Shown piece by piece: positions 11,824 through 21,111 of a stretch of DNA of 64,000 nucleotides (position 1 is the first letter of the stretch; every line of letters begins with the position of its first letter). Source of the stretch: Bostrychus sinensis (lineage: Eukaryota > Chordata > Actinopteri > Gobiiformes > Eleotridae); NCBI GenBank assembly GCA_020698575.1, contig CM036243.1, forward strand, positions 37,570,488 to 37,634,487, in the 5' to 3' direction. A program made the translations under genes and the position numbers. The notes below the pieces were generated by a model. The model worked only from the letters and a program-made list of their open reading frames with translations, was not told the origin of the DNA and did no database searches.

Positions 11824-12613
11824 CAGTGGCTTGCAACAGTATCCATTCCCCTTAACATCTTTCCTTTATTGTTGCTTTACAACCAGGAATTTAATTGGAT
11901 CATTGAGAGTTTTGTCAGTCACTTTACATCACATAACAACAACTATGAAGATGCTAAATATTTTTCACTGTGAAGCAAACAAGAAGAATGACAGAAAAAC
12001 AGTAAACTTGAATGTGCAGAAATATTCACCCCCTTTTTAAAGAGGCCCCTAAATGAGACGCAGTGTTACTCACCCTCAGAAGTCAAAGAAATAGTTAGAT
12101 AAGGTTGGCCTGACTGCAATTCATCTGTCACATTGCCACAAAACACAATTTAATTCATCATTACAGCATGCAAAAAAAAAAGGGAACCACACCAAACCTG
12201 CCTAGAGAGGAACATCTAAAACTTACAAACCGGGCAAGGAGTGCATTCATCAGAGAGGCAACAATAAGACCAAAGGTGTCCCTGAAAGATCTGCAGAGCT
12301 CCACAGCAGAGACTGCTGTATCTGTCCACAGGACCACTCTGAACCATACACTCCACAGAGCTGGGCTGGGTGGAAAGCTAACTTGAGGGGATGAATACTT
12401 TTGCACGCTCAAGTTTTCTGTTTTTTTTTGTTTGTTTTTTTGTCATATTTCTTATTTGCTTCACACTTTAAAAATAGTTTTGCATCTTCATAGTTGTTGT
12501 CATGTGATGTAAAGTGACTGACATAAACCTACCAATGACCCATTTCATTCCAGGTTGTAAGTCAACAATTAAGGAAAAATGCTAAAGGGGATGAATATTT
12601 TTGCAAGCCACTG
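11824..12613 (+). mobile_element. Tc1/mariner-like element with transposase relic
   Basis: Terminal inverted repeats CAGTGGCTTGCAA (left) and TTGCAAGCCACTG (right) are flanked by TA. The inside holds a relic of the Tc1 N-terminal helix-turn-helix part at 12,168-12,386 (REATIRPKVSLKDLQSS motif). The DDE catalytic part is absent. A shorter copy with the same ends lies at the same place in unit 2 (31,359-31,760), so the insertion is older than the duplication. Confidence 0.75.
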
Positions 12614-12680
12614 TATTTGGGGTTATGTTAGTCATTCTTATCCTCAGCTTATGTTTGATAAATGAGAGTGATGGCCCTAC

Positions 12681-12854
12681 CTGAGAGTGTCCAGTCTGCA
12701 GTGGGGGTCCTCCTGTAGAGCAGACAGGAGCTTTACTCCTGTGTCTCCTGGATGGTTGTAGCTCAGGTCCAGGTCTCTGAGATGGGAGGGGTTGGACCTC
12801 AGAGCTGAGGCCAGAGAAGCACAGCCTTCCTCTGAGATCAGACAACCTGAGAGT
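12681..12854 (-). CDS. Gene B LRR exon d (last LRR)
   Basis: This exon has exactly 174 bases between acceptor (TTCTCAG) and donor (GTAGGG). It encodes one double LRR unit starting LSGCLISEEGCASLASAL and containing LRDLDLSYNHPGDTG, the RNase-inhibitor-type repeat of NLRs. It differs from exons a-c in sequence and has an equivalent in gene A. Confidence 0.85.
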
Positions 12855-13080
12855 CTGAGAACACACAACATTATACACAATCAGCCAAATAACATGTGGG
12901 TCATATGAAATTGGGACAATTTATGTTTAGTTTATTCCCAAAAAACATTTGAAAATTGTTAATCCTAGTTAAGATGAAAACAGAACTTGCCTATGCAGTT
13001 TACACAGAGACCACAAAAATGTTGTGCTTCTGACAAACTAATAGTAAATTACTTGAAACATGATGTTTTTGTTTCCTGAC

Positions 13081-13254
13081 CTGAGCTGTTCCAGTTTACA
13101 GTGAGGACTCTTCAGTCCAACAGACAACATCTCCAGCCCTGAGTCCTTCAAGTCGTTGTTACTGAGGTCCAGAACTCTCAGACTAGAGGACTGGGAGCTG
13201 AGGACTGAGGACAGAGCTTCACAGCTTCTCTCTGACAGGTTACAGTTACTCAGT
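13081..13254 (-). CDS. Gene B LRR exon c
   Basis: This 174-base LRR exon runs from acceptor CTCTCCAG to donor GTCAGG. The peptide follows the SNCNLSERSCEALSSVLSSQ pattern and then LRVLDLSNNDLKDSG. It is nearly identical to exon b, and the flanking introns match too, pointing to recent tandem duplication of an exon-plus-intron unit of about 393 bases. Confidence 0.85.
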
Positions 13255-13473
13255 CTGGAGAGGAAAGTCAGTTAAGATGCGTAAGAAGTTTATTAAAATG
13301 ATATTTAGTAAAATGGACAGTACTCAAATAAAACGTTGTTTATTTAGTTCTTTTAAAGTGTATCTGACCCTTTTAAATCCCATCTGAAGATGATGTAGTT
13401 TACACAGAAACCACAAATATTTTTTGCTCCAAAAGAAGTGACAAACTGTTTGAAAAGATTAAACCCCTCTGAC

Positions 13474-13647
13474 CTGAGCTGTTGCAGTTTACAGTGAGGA
13501 CTCTTCAGTCCAACAGACAACATCTTCAGCCCTGAGTCCTTCAAGTTGTTGTCACTGAGGTCCAGGACTCTCAGACTAGAGGACTGGGAGCTGAGGCCTG
13601 AGGACAGAGCTTCACAGCTTCTCTCTGACAGGTTACAGTTACTCAGT
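13474..13647 (-). CDS. Gene B LRR exon b
   Basis: A second near-identical 174-base LRR exon, in phase with its neighbours. Its 5' and 3' introns repeat those of exon c almost base for base (for example TTAAAGTGTATCTGACCC at both 13,354 and 13,744), so exons b and c are products of unequal exchange or replication slippage. Gene A lacks it. Confidence 0.85.
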
Positions 13648-13863
13648 CTGGAGAGGAAAGTCAGTTAAGATGCTTAAGTTTATTAAAATGATATTTAGTA
13701 AAATGGACAGTACTCAAATAAAACGTTGTTTATTTAGTTCTTTTAAAGTGTATCTGACCCTTTTAAATCCCATCTGAAGATGATGTAGTTTACACAGAAA
13801 CCACAAATATTTTTTGCTCCAAAATAAGTAACAAACTGTTTGAAAAGATTAAACCCCTCTGAC

Positions 13864-14019
13864 CTGAGCTGTTCCAGTTTACAGTGAGGACTCTTCTCCA
13901 GCCCTGAGTCTTTCAAGTCGTTGTTACTGAGGTCCAGGACTCTCAGACTAGAGGACTGGGAGCTGAGGACTGAGGACAGAGCTTCACAGCTTCTCTCTGA
14001 CAGGTTACAGCTGCTCAGT
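13864..14019 (-). CDS. Gene B LRR exon a (first LRR, six codons short)
   Basis: This has the same borders as the other LRR exons but 156 bases instead of 174. An 18-base stretch present in exons b and c (coding the segment before SPHCKLEQL) is missing, which keeps the frame but removes six residues from the second LRR turn. Confidence 0.8.
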
Positions 14020-14089
14020 CTGGAGAGGAAAGGTTGCTTATGTAAATAAGTATCATAAAATCATGTTCTGTAAAACCAGCAGTACTCAC

Positions 14090-15882
14090 AGAGCTTTGTT
14101 GGAGGCTTTGACCACTGGCAGCAGCCTCAGGAGAGCCTCCTCTGAAGCAGAGTATTTCTTCAGATCAAACACGTCCAGATCTTCTTCTGATGACAGTAAG
14201 ATGAAGGCCAGAGCTGACCACTGAGCAGGAGACAGTCCACCTTTGGACAGACGTCCTGAACTCAGGTACTGTTGGATCTGCTCCACCAGAGAACGGTCAT
14301 TCAGTTCATTCAGACAGTGGAGCAGGCTGATGCTTCTCTCTGCAGACACATCCTCACTCATCTTCTTGATGTACTCAGCTGTTTTCTGATTGGTCTGGGA
14401 GCTACTTCCTGTCTGTGTCAGCAGACCTTGTAGAAGGCTCTGATTGGTCGGCAGTGAAAGACCCAGGAGGAAGCGGAGGAACAAGTCCAGGTGTCCATTT
14501 GGACTCTGTAAGGCCTGGTCCACAGCTGTCTGGTAGAACTGCACTGATTTGTTGCCAAAAATGGTTGTCCATAATGAAGGCATTTGTTGTGCTAAGAGCA
14601 GGTTGGTCCCAGTGTTGACAAAGGTCTGATGAACGTGAAGAGCAGCCAGAAACTCCTGGACACTCAGATGAATGAAGCAGTAGACCTTGTCCTGGTACAG
14701 GCCTGGCTCCTCTCTAAAGACCTGTGTGAACACTCCAGAGTACACTGAGGCCGCTGTGGGGCTCCAGGCCACACTCGCTCAGGTCTGACTCATAGAAGAT
14801 CAGGTTTCCTTTCTGCAGCTGCTCAAAGGCCAGTTTTCCCAGAGACTCCACCATCTTCCTGGTCTGTGGACTCCAGTGTGGGTCTGTCTCAGATCCTCCT
14901 TCATACTTGATGTTCTTGACTTTGGCCTGAACCACCAGGAAGTGGATGTACATCTGAGTCAGGGTCTTGGGCAGCTCTCCTCTCTCTCTGGTTTTCAACA
15001 AATGCTCCAGGACTGTGGAGAGGATCCAGCAGAAGACTGGCATGTGGCTCATGATGTGGAGGCTTCGGGACGTCCTGATGTGGGAAATGACGACTGTGGC
15101 CTGCTGTTTGTCTCTGAACCTGTTCCTGAAGTACTGCTCCTTCTGTGGGTCAATGAACCCTCTGACCTCTGTCACCACAGAAACACACTCAGCAGGGATC
15201 TGATTGGCCGCCGCGGGTCGTGTGGTTATCCAGAGGCGAGCGGAGGGAAGCAGGGTCCCCCTGATGAGGTTTACCAGCAGCACATCCACTGAGCTGGACT
15301 CTGTGGTGTCAGTCAGGGCCTTGGTTTTGGTGAAGTCCAGAGGAAGTCTGCACTCGTCCAGACCGTCAAAGATGAAGACCACCTGGAGGTCTTCAAAGCT
15401 GCAGAGTTCTGCCTCTGTTTCACTAAAGAAGTGATGAACAAGTTGCACCAAGCTGAAGCTTCTCTCTTTCAGCACATTGAGTGCTCTGAAAGTGAACGGG
15501 AACAGCAGCTGTATGTCCTGGTTGGCTTTGCCTTCAGCCCAGTCCAGACTGAACTTCTGAGTGAGCACTGTTTTCCCGATGCCAGCCACTCCCTTTGTCA
15601 GCACTGTTCTGATTGGTCCATGTGTGTCAGCTGGGCCTTTAAAGATGTCTTCACATGTGATGGCTGTCTCTGGTCTGCCTGGTTTCCTGGAGGCTGTTTC
15701 GATCTGTCTGACCTCATGTTCCTGGTTGACCTCTGAAGGCCCTCCCTCTGTGATGTAGAGCTCTGTGTAGATCTGGTTCAGAAGGGTGGGGTTTCCTGCT
15801 TTAGCAATGCCCTCAAACACACACTGACACTTCTGCTGCAGGTTAGACTTCAGTTTACTCTGACAAACTGCAGCATTACTCC
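14090..15882 (-). CDS. Gene B main exon: FISNA-NACHT-winged helix, one frameshift
   Basis: The exon opens at acceptor CATTCAG and ends at donor GTGAGT. Domains in order: FISNA (from about residue 20; LLNQIYTELYITEGG), NACHT with Walker A GVAGIGKT at about 15,570-15,594 and Walker B FIFDGLDECR at about 15,350-15,380, a sensor region (LWITTRPA), then winged-helix and helical parts (YQDKVYCFIHLSVQEFLAALHV is split by my count limit, core CFIHLSVQEFLAAL). Four Gs at 14,758-14,761 where gene A has three break the frame between the ECGLEP and VFREEPGLYQ segments. NACHT acts as the ATP-dependent oligomerisation switch in the cytosol. Confidence 0.9.
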
Positions 15883-15969
15883 CTGAATGAAGACAACAGA
15901 TAAAGCCATGAGTCTCAGAGAATATAAAATGACTGTGAGCACCTTGTTAAATGTGTTAAATGGTCCTAC

Positions 15970-16337
15970 TGCTCCACAGACGCTCAGCCAGCTCCTTCTG
16001 CTTCATCCTCCTCAGGAAGTTCAGTGTGATTTTCAGAAAAGCCTCACTGCTGCTCCTCTGCTCTTCATCCTCATCCTTCAGAGGCTCTAAGCATTCTGGG
16101 TAATCTGTACTCAGAACCTTGTGGAGCTTCTTCAGCTCTTTCTTGACAAAAGTGAGAATGTCCTCCTCCAGAAGCTGAACAGATACATTATAAACACAAA
16201 TGCAGTCAGTGGTCAGATCTGTGTAAAACAAGTTCTCATTCATCTGAACATTTCCAAACTTTGGTGAATGACAGACCATAAATATGGAGTCCAGCTGTGT
16301 CTGATGTTGATCACTGGAGACCTCTGAACCATCCGCT
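15970..16337 (-). CDS. Gene B N-terminal helical exon with a possible retained intron
   Basis: This has acceptor TTCACAG and donor GTAGGA, with phases fitting the neighbours. It encodes QTQLDSIFM, then LLEEDILTFVKKELKKLHKVL and EAFLKITLNFLRRMKQKELAERL, the helical N-terminal segment seen before FISNA in fish NLRs. Between IFM and LLEED lie 102 bases that start with GTCTGT and end with TTCAG and have no in-frame stop. In relatives I remember, IFM joins LLEE directly. This may be a short intron or sequence kept as coding. Confidence 0.75.
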
Positions 16338-16457
16338 CTGTGAATGAGACACAACAAGGAACTCTTAATATTTTACTGTTTTACTTTACAGATTCCTGAC
16401 TCTTCTACCAAACTCTTATCTATCCCGTTATTATAATCCACACTGATGGAAGCTTAC

Positions 16458-16556
16458 GGCTCTGTTGCAAAATCCAAAGGTTCATCCTTAGACCAGTCAC
16501 TCCTGAAGGACTCACAGCTGGGGCCAGGTCCAGAAGACTCGTGTTTGTGGTGGACT
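16458..16556 (-). CDS. Gene B N-terminal repeat exon 2
   Basis: This 99-base exon (33 codons) encodes SGPGPSCESFRSDWSKDEPL, the short SC.S..SD.S.. repeat common in the N-terminal part of fish NLRC3-like proteins. Donor GTAAGC; the acceptor is inferred from reading frame and from the gene A copy. Confidence 0.7.
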
Positions 16557-16979
16557 CTGGTTCATTATTAAAAGAATAATTTAAAAAAAAAATCAAAATT
16601 AAACCTCGTATTAGTGTAGAAGATGTTCATTTTTTATATTTAAGACACACAGTTTTGCTCAATAAGAAACACTGACTTTGGCATAATTTTGAACGTCTCA
16701 TATTATTTAAATATCCTCTAACTCACATACATTTTACAATAGGTGAAGTGAGATAATTCATAATTAAAAATCTAACATTTTATTAGAAGAACATCACATT
16801 TAAAAAAATAAATAATGGCTTTTTTGTCTGTGATTGGTTTAATGTTTGGATAATGTTAATACACATGTATTAGTTAGTTATTAACTGATATAATATTAGA
16901 TTATTAACCTATTTTCTTTGAGTTCACTTAATTCATTTTTATTCAGTTGTCATTCTTCAGAGGTCTTAAACTGACTTAC

Positions 16980-17066
16980 TGTGAACTATATTCTCGTTTG
17001 AAATCTATCCATCGTTCCACAGAGTCATCACTTCTGCAGGAGACCCCTCTGGTCCCAGGAGCAGGT
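16980..17066 (-). CDS. Gene B N-terminal repeat exon 1
   Basis: This 87-base exon between acceptor GTCCACAG and donor GTAAGT encodes PAPGTRGVSCRSDDSVERWI, a degenerate copy of the same SC.S..SD repeat. The length is a multiple of three, so skipping it would keep the frame. The gene A copy has a stop codon here. Confidence 0.7.
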
Positions 17067-17150
17067 CTGTGGACACAGATGGTGCAGTGGTTTTAGTGCT
17101 GAGCTCTGACCTGGAGAACAGTGGTGGACCGTAACAGATCCTCATCTCAC

Positions 17151-17235
17151 CTCTGAGCTTTGGGGCTGTCAGTGGTTTTAGAGGGAGGGGCCCCGTCCTC
17201 TCGGTGCTCTCTCTGATCCATGCTCAGTCCATTTA
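17151..17235 (-). CDS. Gene B start exon
   Basis: The acceptor (TTTATTTCAG) is at 17,236. The ATG lies at 17,219-17,221 and the coding part ends at donor GTGAGA (17,150). It encodes MDQREHREDGAPPSKTTDSP. This start was chosen because the frame runs through the next exons and the same ATG is kept in gene A (35,676). Confidence 0.75.
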
Positions 17236-17541
17236 CTGAAATAAAAACAGGAACAATAAACTCTTAAGCCAACCCCAAAATAAGTAACATAAATGTAATA
17301 ACTTTAAAACATATTTTTACTACAAACCACAACTCACTCGGAGCAACAGTCTCTATCAGACCCTCACTTCCTGTTCCTTCTAGCTTACTGTAACTAAGTT
17401 TTATGAAATTGCTTTCTTTTTATATATATTTTTTATTATTTTTTACTGTATCAAATTTTAGTCTGGTCTACCTTCCTGCTCACTTGCATGTGAGCAGAGT
17501 GATAAAACATACCCGAAAGGAATGTCACTGAGAAAACTTAC

Positions 17542-17640
17542 CACTCCACAACAAGAGAGAGCTTGCGGCAGTGAAGCCACTTCCTCAAACTCAGAAACAG
17601 GAAGTGGTTCAGTCACATGTCATGAGCTACGCAGTTAACA
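17542..17640 (-). other. Gene B 5' UTR exon (putative)
   Basis: A GTAAGT donor on the minus strand lies at 17,536-17,541, next to sequence (ACTTCCTCAAACTCAGAAA) that is kept in unit 2 at 52,301-52,370. The conservation across a 16-kb insertion supports a non-coding first exon. The exact 5' end cannot be told. Confidence 0.5.
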
Positions 17641-17644
17641 CATT

Positions 17645-17811
17645 TCTCCGTCAGCATCAAAACAAATCAGACAGAGGCTAACTCTTTTTAGAGGTGCTTT
17701 AGCTCCCCTTAAAATGAGACGAACTTAAAAAAATATTTATGCCGCTATCATGATTGGCTATATTTAAAACAGATGATGTCAAATGTCTTGATCGTATAAA
17801 AACAAACAAAC

Positions 17812-17844
<33 letters not shown>

Positions 17845-19230
17845 GTTGACTTTAACAAAAGAAAAAACACCCCCATGCAGTAAATGGTTTGATCCATTAC
17901 CTCTCCCCTCGTACACACACACATGGCTCTGACCCGGCTCTGTCCTGTTTCTGTCGCTGACTGCAGTTCCATGCAGGTACATACAGTAAAAGTTCGAGAT
18001 GCTTGTCTGCGACCGTGCAGAAAAAATAATTTTTAACATCAACTGTCTGACAGTATTAAGCTATCTGAAGCCAAATGGTCTGAACTAAAAAAAGTGTCTT
18101 TGTGAGACAAAAACATGAGTGATGCCTGAGCAGAGTAGAGTCAGAAGATGTCAAAAGAGGATTTAGCGACATTTACAGTCAGCAGAAGCTTAAGTTGCTA
18201 AACAGTGCTAGCAGTAAGGCTAATAATAAAAAAATAAATAAGTTTTTCTTCAGTAATGAAACTGAGTTTATGAGGCAGCTCAGTCTCTGGGCTGATAAAT
18301 ATCTGATATGTGAGTTGCATATCTAATAAGAACTGAGGGGACGTGAAATGATCTCAACTGTATTTACACAAATAAAAAAAGTACATTTAATGCTTCTATT
18401 CTTAACTTCTAAACTTTCTAGAGTTTTCTCTAAGCAGGTTTTATTGATTTTGTTCAGATTTTAATTATAGCACATTTGTTAAGTTTAATTTGAAAACTAG
18501 GCTACAGTTATTAATAAAGTTAACTGTTGCTTTCTAAGACATATACTTACAACTCTCCCATATAAAGTCTCCTATACCATAATGCATTATGTCAGTGGAC
18601 CTTTCCCAGCTCAGGGTGCTGAGCTAAAATTGAAATGCAGAAAACCAAACACTATTTCTTGTTCTCAAAATACACAATATCTGCTTAGTACACAGTACAG
18701 CCCTAAAAAAACTGCAGTTCTCACTGTTTCAGTGCTGTAAGGTAAGGTAGTGTAGACTTTATGAACATCAGGCCTGATCTTCCGCTTGGTGCAAAGACGG
18801 AGGTGATGTTGACGCAGCTTTTTGTGTGTCATCAAAGACTCATACAGCAATAAACATTATTAGAGTGCTTTCAGAGAACATAAAGTAGTAGTAGTAGTAA
18901 TAATAATAGCCTAAAAATAATGAATGTATTTTTCACAATTGAGTCCTATAATATAAATTTATTCTTAAGAGTGAGTGAGATTGGGAAAGGTGTGGGGTCT
19001 GTGTACTCCGGCGGAGACCTCTGTGTCACAGCTGCAGACAGGTGAGACAGGTCTGCCTTTCAGGCTGAGAAGCATTTAGCCGGTTGCACATTTTGCACAT
19101 GGGCTGGTTTTAGATTTGCTTTTATGAGAAAGTATAGTAGGTCTAGTGGATACGCAGTTGTTGCGCGGTGTACCACAGCCCACAGATCCCTCTGCACAAT
19201 GTGCCAATCTTATCTCTGCATCGGCGAAGG
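17645..19230. other. Intergenic DNA upstream of gene B
   Basis: No gene recognised. A run of more than 25 A lies at about 17,813-17,840. A 62-codon open frame at 18,665-18,850 on the minus strand has no recognisable motif. Confidence 0.5.
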
Positions 19231-19235
19231 CTGTG

Positions 19236-20010
19236 CGTAAGAGAAGTTCAATTCAGGTTTATTTGTATGTCCCAGTATCACAACAAAAGTCGCCTCAAAG
19301 GGCTTCACAACAGTTGAGCAAACATAAACACACAATCAGACTTAACACACAATCAGCACAAACAATAACTACACTAAACTAAACAGACCCAGGACACTCC
19401 TGTCCTTAGACCCTCCTTCTCGTTAAGGAAAAACTCCTAAAAAAAAACCCAGCTGTGGGAAAAAAGAAGAAAAACCTTATGGAGCCCAACTGAAGGAGAG
19501 ATCCTCTCACAGGACGGACAGGCAATGTGTCTAGGAGTTAGTCCCTTAGTTCATCTATAGGATCATAGATCAGCTCTGTAAGGATTCATCCAGACGAGAG
19601 TGGGTGAGATAGGTTGAGGAAGTCCATAGGATGCAGCAGGTGGCCTCATCCAGACAGGGGAGTGGGGCGAGATAGGTCCGGGAAATCCTTAGAGGTGAGG
19701 TTGAGGGCACACAGGTCAGGACAGGAGCACAGATGGGGTCAGCTAAGATCCAATCATCACTGGGACATCTGCCAGCAGCCAGGCATCTGAAACAGTCCCC
19801 ACTCCCCCAGAGGGGAGCGGGACAGAGGGACAACTTGTGAATAGCAATTAACTGATTGGAGATATAGAGTATTAGATAATATTAATGACAGTGATAGAAG
19901 AGGAGCAGCAGATGAAACCAGAGGACAGAGGCTCAGTGCACCATACTTCCCCCAGCTTCTAGCTCCTAGAGCAGCCTAGCTTCAGCTTCATCTTTTGTAT
20001 GCATTAAATC
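19236..20010. repeat. Common teleost interspersed repeat
   Basis: The stretch starts AATTCAGGTTTATTTGTATG and contains CAAAGGGCTTCACA and GGAAAAACTCCTAAA, landmarks of a repeat widespread in fish. It continues through the AGACAGGGGAGTG part to GAGGACAGAGGCTCAGTGC. The superfamily is not certain. Confidence 0.5.
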
Positions 20011-20549
20011 TGCTGTGTGCCCTGGAGCTCACCGTTCTGCAGGTCAGCGGTCCAGAGGAGATCCTCTGTGTCACAGCTGCAGACAGGTGAGGGGCGTGCG
20101 CTTCATCAGAGATCACTGCACTGACTGCGGTCTCGTCTACTCTTTAAACAGGCTATAATAACATTTATAAACTTGCACACTTTTCACACAGTATCCTGGA
20201 GTTAACACTCTCTCTGCCTTCACTGTCTGTTTACTGAAGCAGTTGGGCACACAGCAGACCTCTTTCACTCACTCTACATTTTGAGCCTGTACTAACCAGC
20301 TCATTGCTTCATGAGTTTGGGAGGGAAAGCACTTGTTTGAGGCTAAGCTGCAGAATGGCTGCACTGAACAAACGAAACTCAGAGCGGTGCTGGCGGTGGC
20401 CAGAGGTCAGTCTATGGTGGCCCCCACCACCACCACCACCACGGCTCCGCCACTGAGGAGTACAGGCTGATGGCGGAGATTCCTGAGGGAAAAAGCTAAC
20501 TTTTATTTTCATGTCTTTAATCAGAGTCCTAGCAAAAAAACTAAGAGAA

Positions 20550-20830
20550 AACACATTTACTGTCTCAAATACTGTAGATCCTGAGACTTAAAAACACCAG
20601 GGGTAAGACAGTAACAGTGAATGTGAGTTAGAGCTGGAGACAGGGATGTCCCAGGACGCTGCTGGCATCTGTGGGACCAGAGCCCAGAGCACACTGCAGG
20701 ACAGAGAAATATCAGAACAGAGAGCAGCCAACAGGGAGTGGAGCCAGGAAGAGATGGAGAGACGAGCAAAGTGATCCACCACAGGGTTAGAAATATCTGA
20801 GTGTCCAAAGAATTTTACATTACTGCAACA
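20550..20830. repeat. Block shared by both array units
   Basis: More than 200 bases (for example GGGATGTCCCAGGACGCTGC) are nearly identical to 53,805-54,060. This shows that the array unit extends well upstream of the NLR first exon. Confidence 0.75.
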
Positions 20831-21111
20831 AACAAAGAAAACTACCAATTAACTAAAGTTTAGAGCTGTTCTTAGACTTTAAGTGTAGTGGGCAGGGCCA
20901 GCATCAAAAGACAGGGCCTTAAAGGGACAGTTTCAATAAACATGGAGTCTTTTTAGATATAAAATGTACAATACAAATGTAGAGGTCCAAAGTTATTTCT
21001 AAAAGCTTGGGATGATTGTAAAACTGTAAATCACCTTTAACTTCCCTTAAACTTCCACACTGCACAGAAAAGTCCATGTTTTTTTAAATGACTTATACTG
21101 TACTTACTGAA

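Larger units (their letters stand above)
5129..17640 (-). pseudogene. NLR gene B: NLRC3-like NACHT-LRR-B30.2 receptor (two frameshifts)
   Basis: A fish NLR gene read right to left: 5' UTR exon (about 17.6 kb), start exon, two short repeat-type N-terminal exons, a helical exon, one large FISNA-NACHT-winged-helix exon, four LRR exons, a 47-base linker exon and a PRY-SPRY exon. All junctions found obey GT-AG and phases agree throughout. In this family NACHT binds and hydrolyses ATP and drives oligomerisation, while LRR and B30.2 parts are thought to sense ligands in the cytosol. Two defects break the frame: a run of four Gs at 14,758-14,761 (three in gene A) and one extra base at about 5,400-5,412. 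Either this is a young pseudogene or these are sequencing indels, because everything else is intact. Confidence 0.8.

Noticed and set aside
14876..15736. Several long plus-strand open frames over the NACHT exon of gene B (and their copies at 33,341-34,217)
   Set aside because: They are antisense shadows of the conserved NACHT coding strand; they have no motifs, and the minus strand carries Walker A and B.
18665..18850. Small minus-strand frame of 61 codons
   Set aside because: No motif, no partner in unit 2, no splice or start context that supports a gene.
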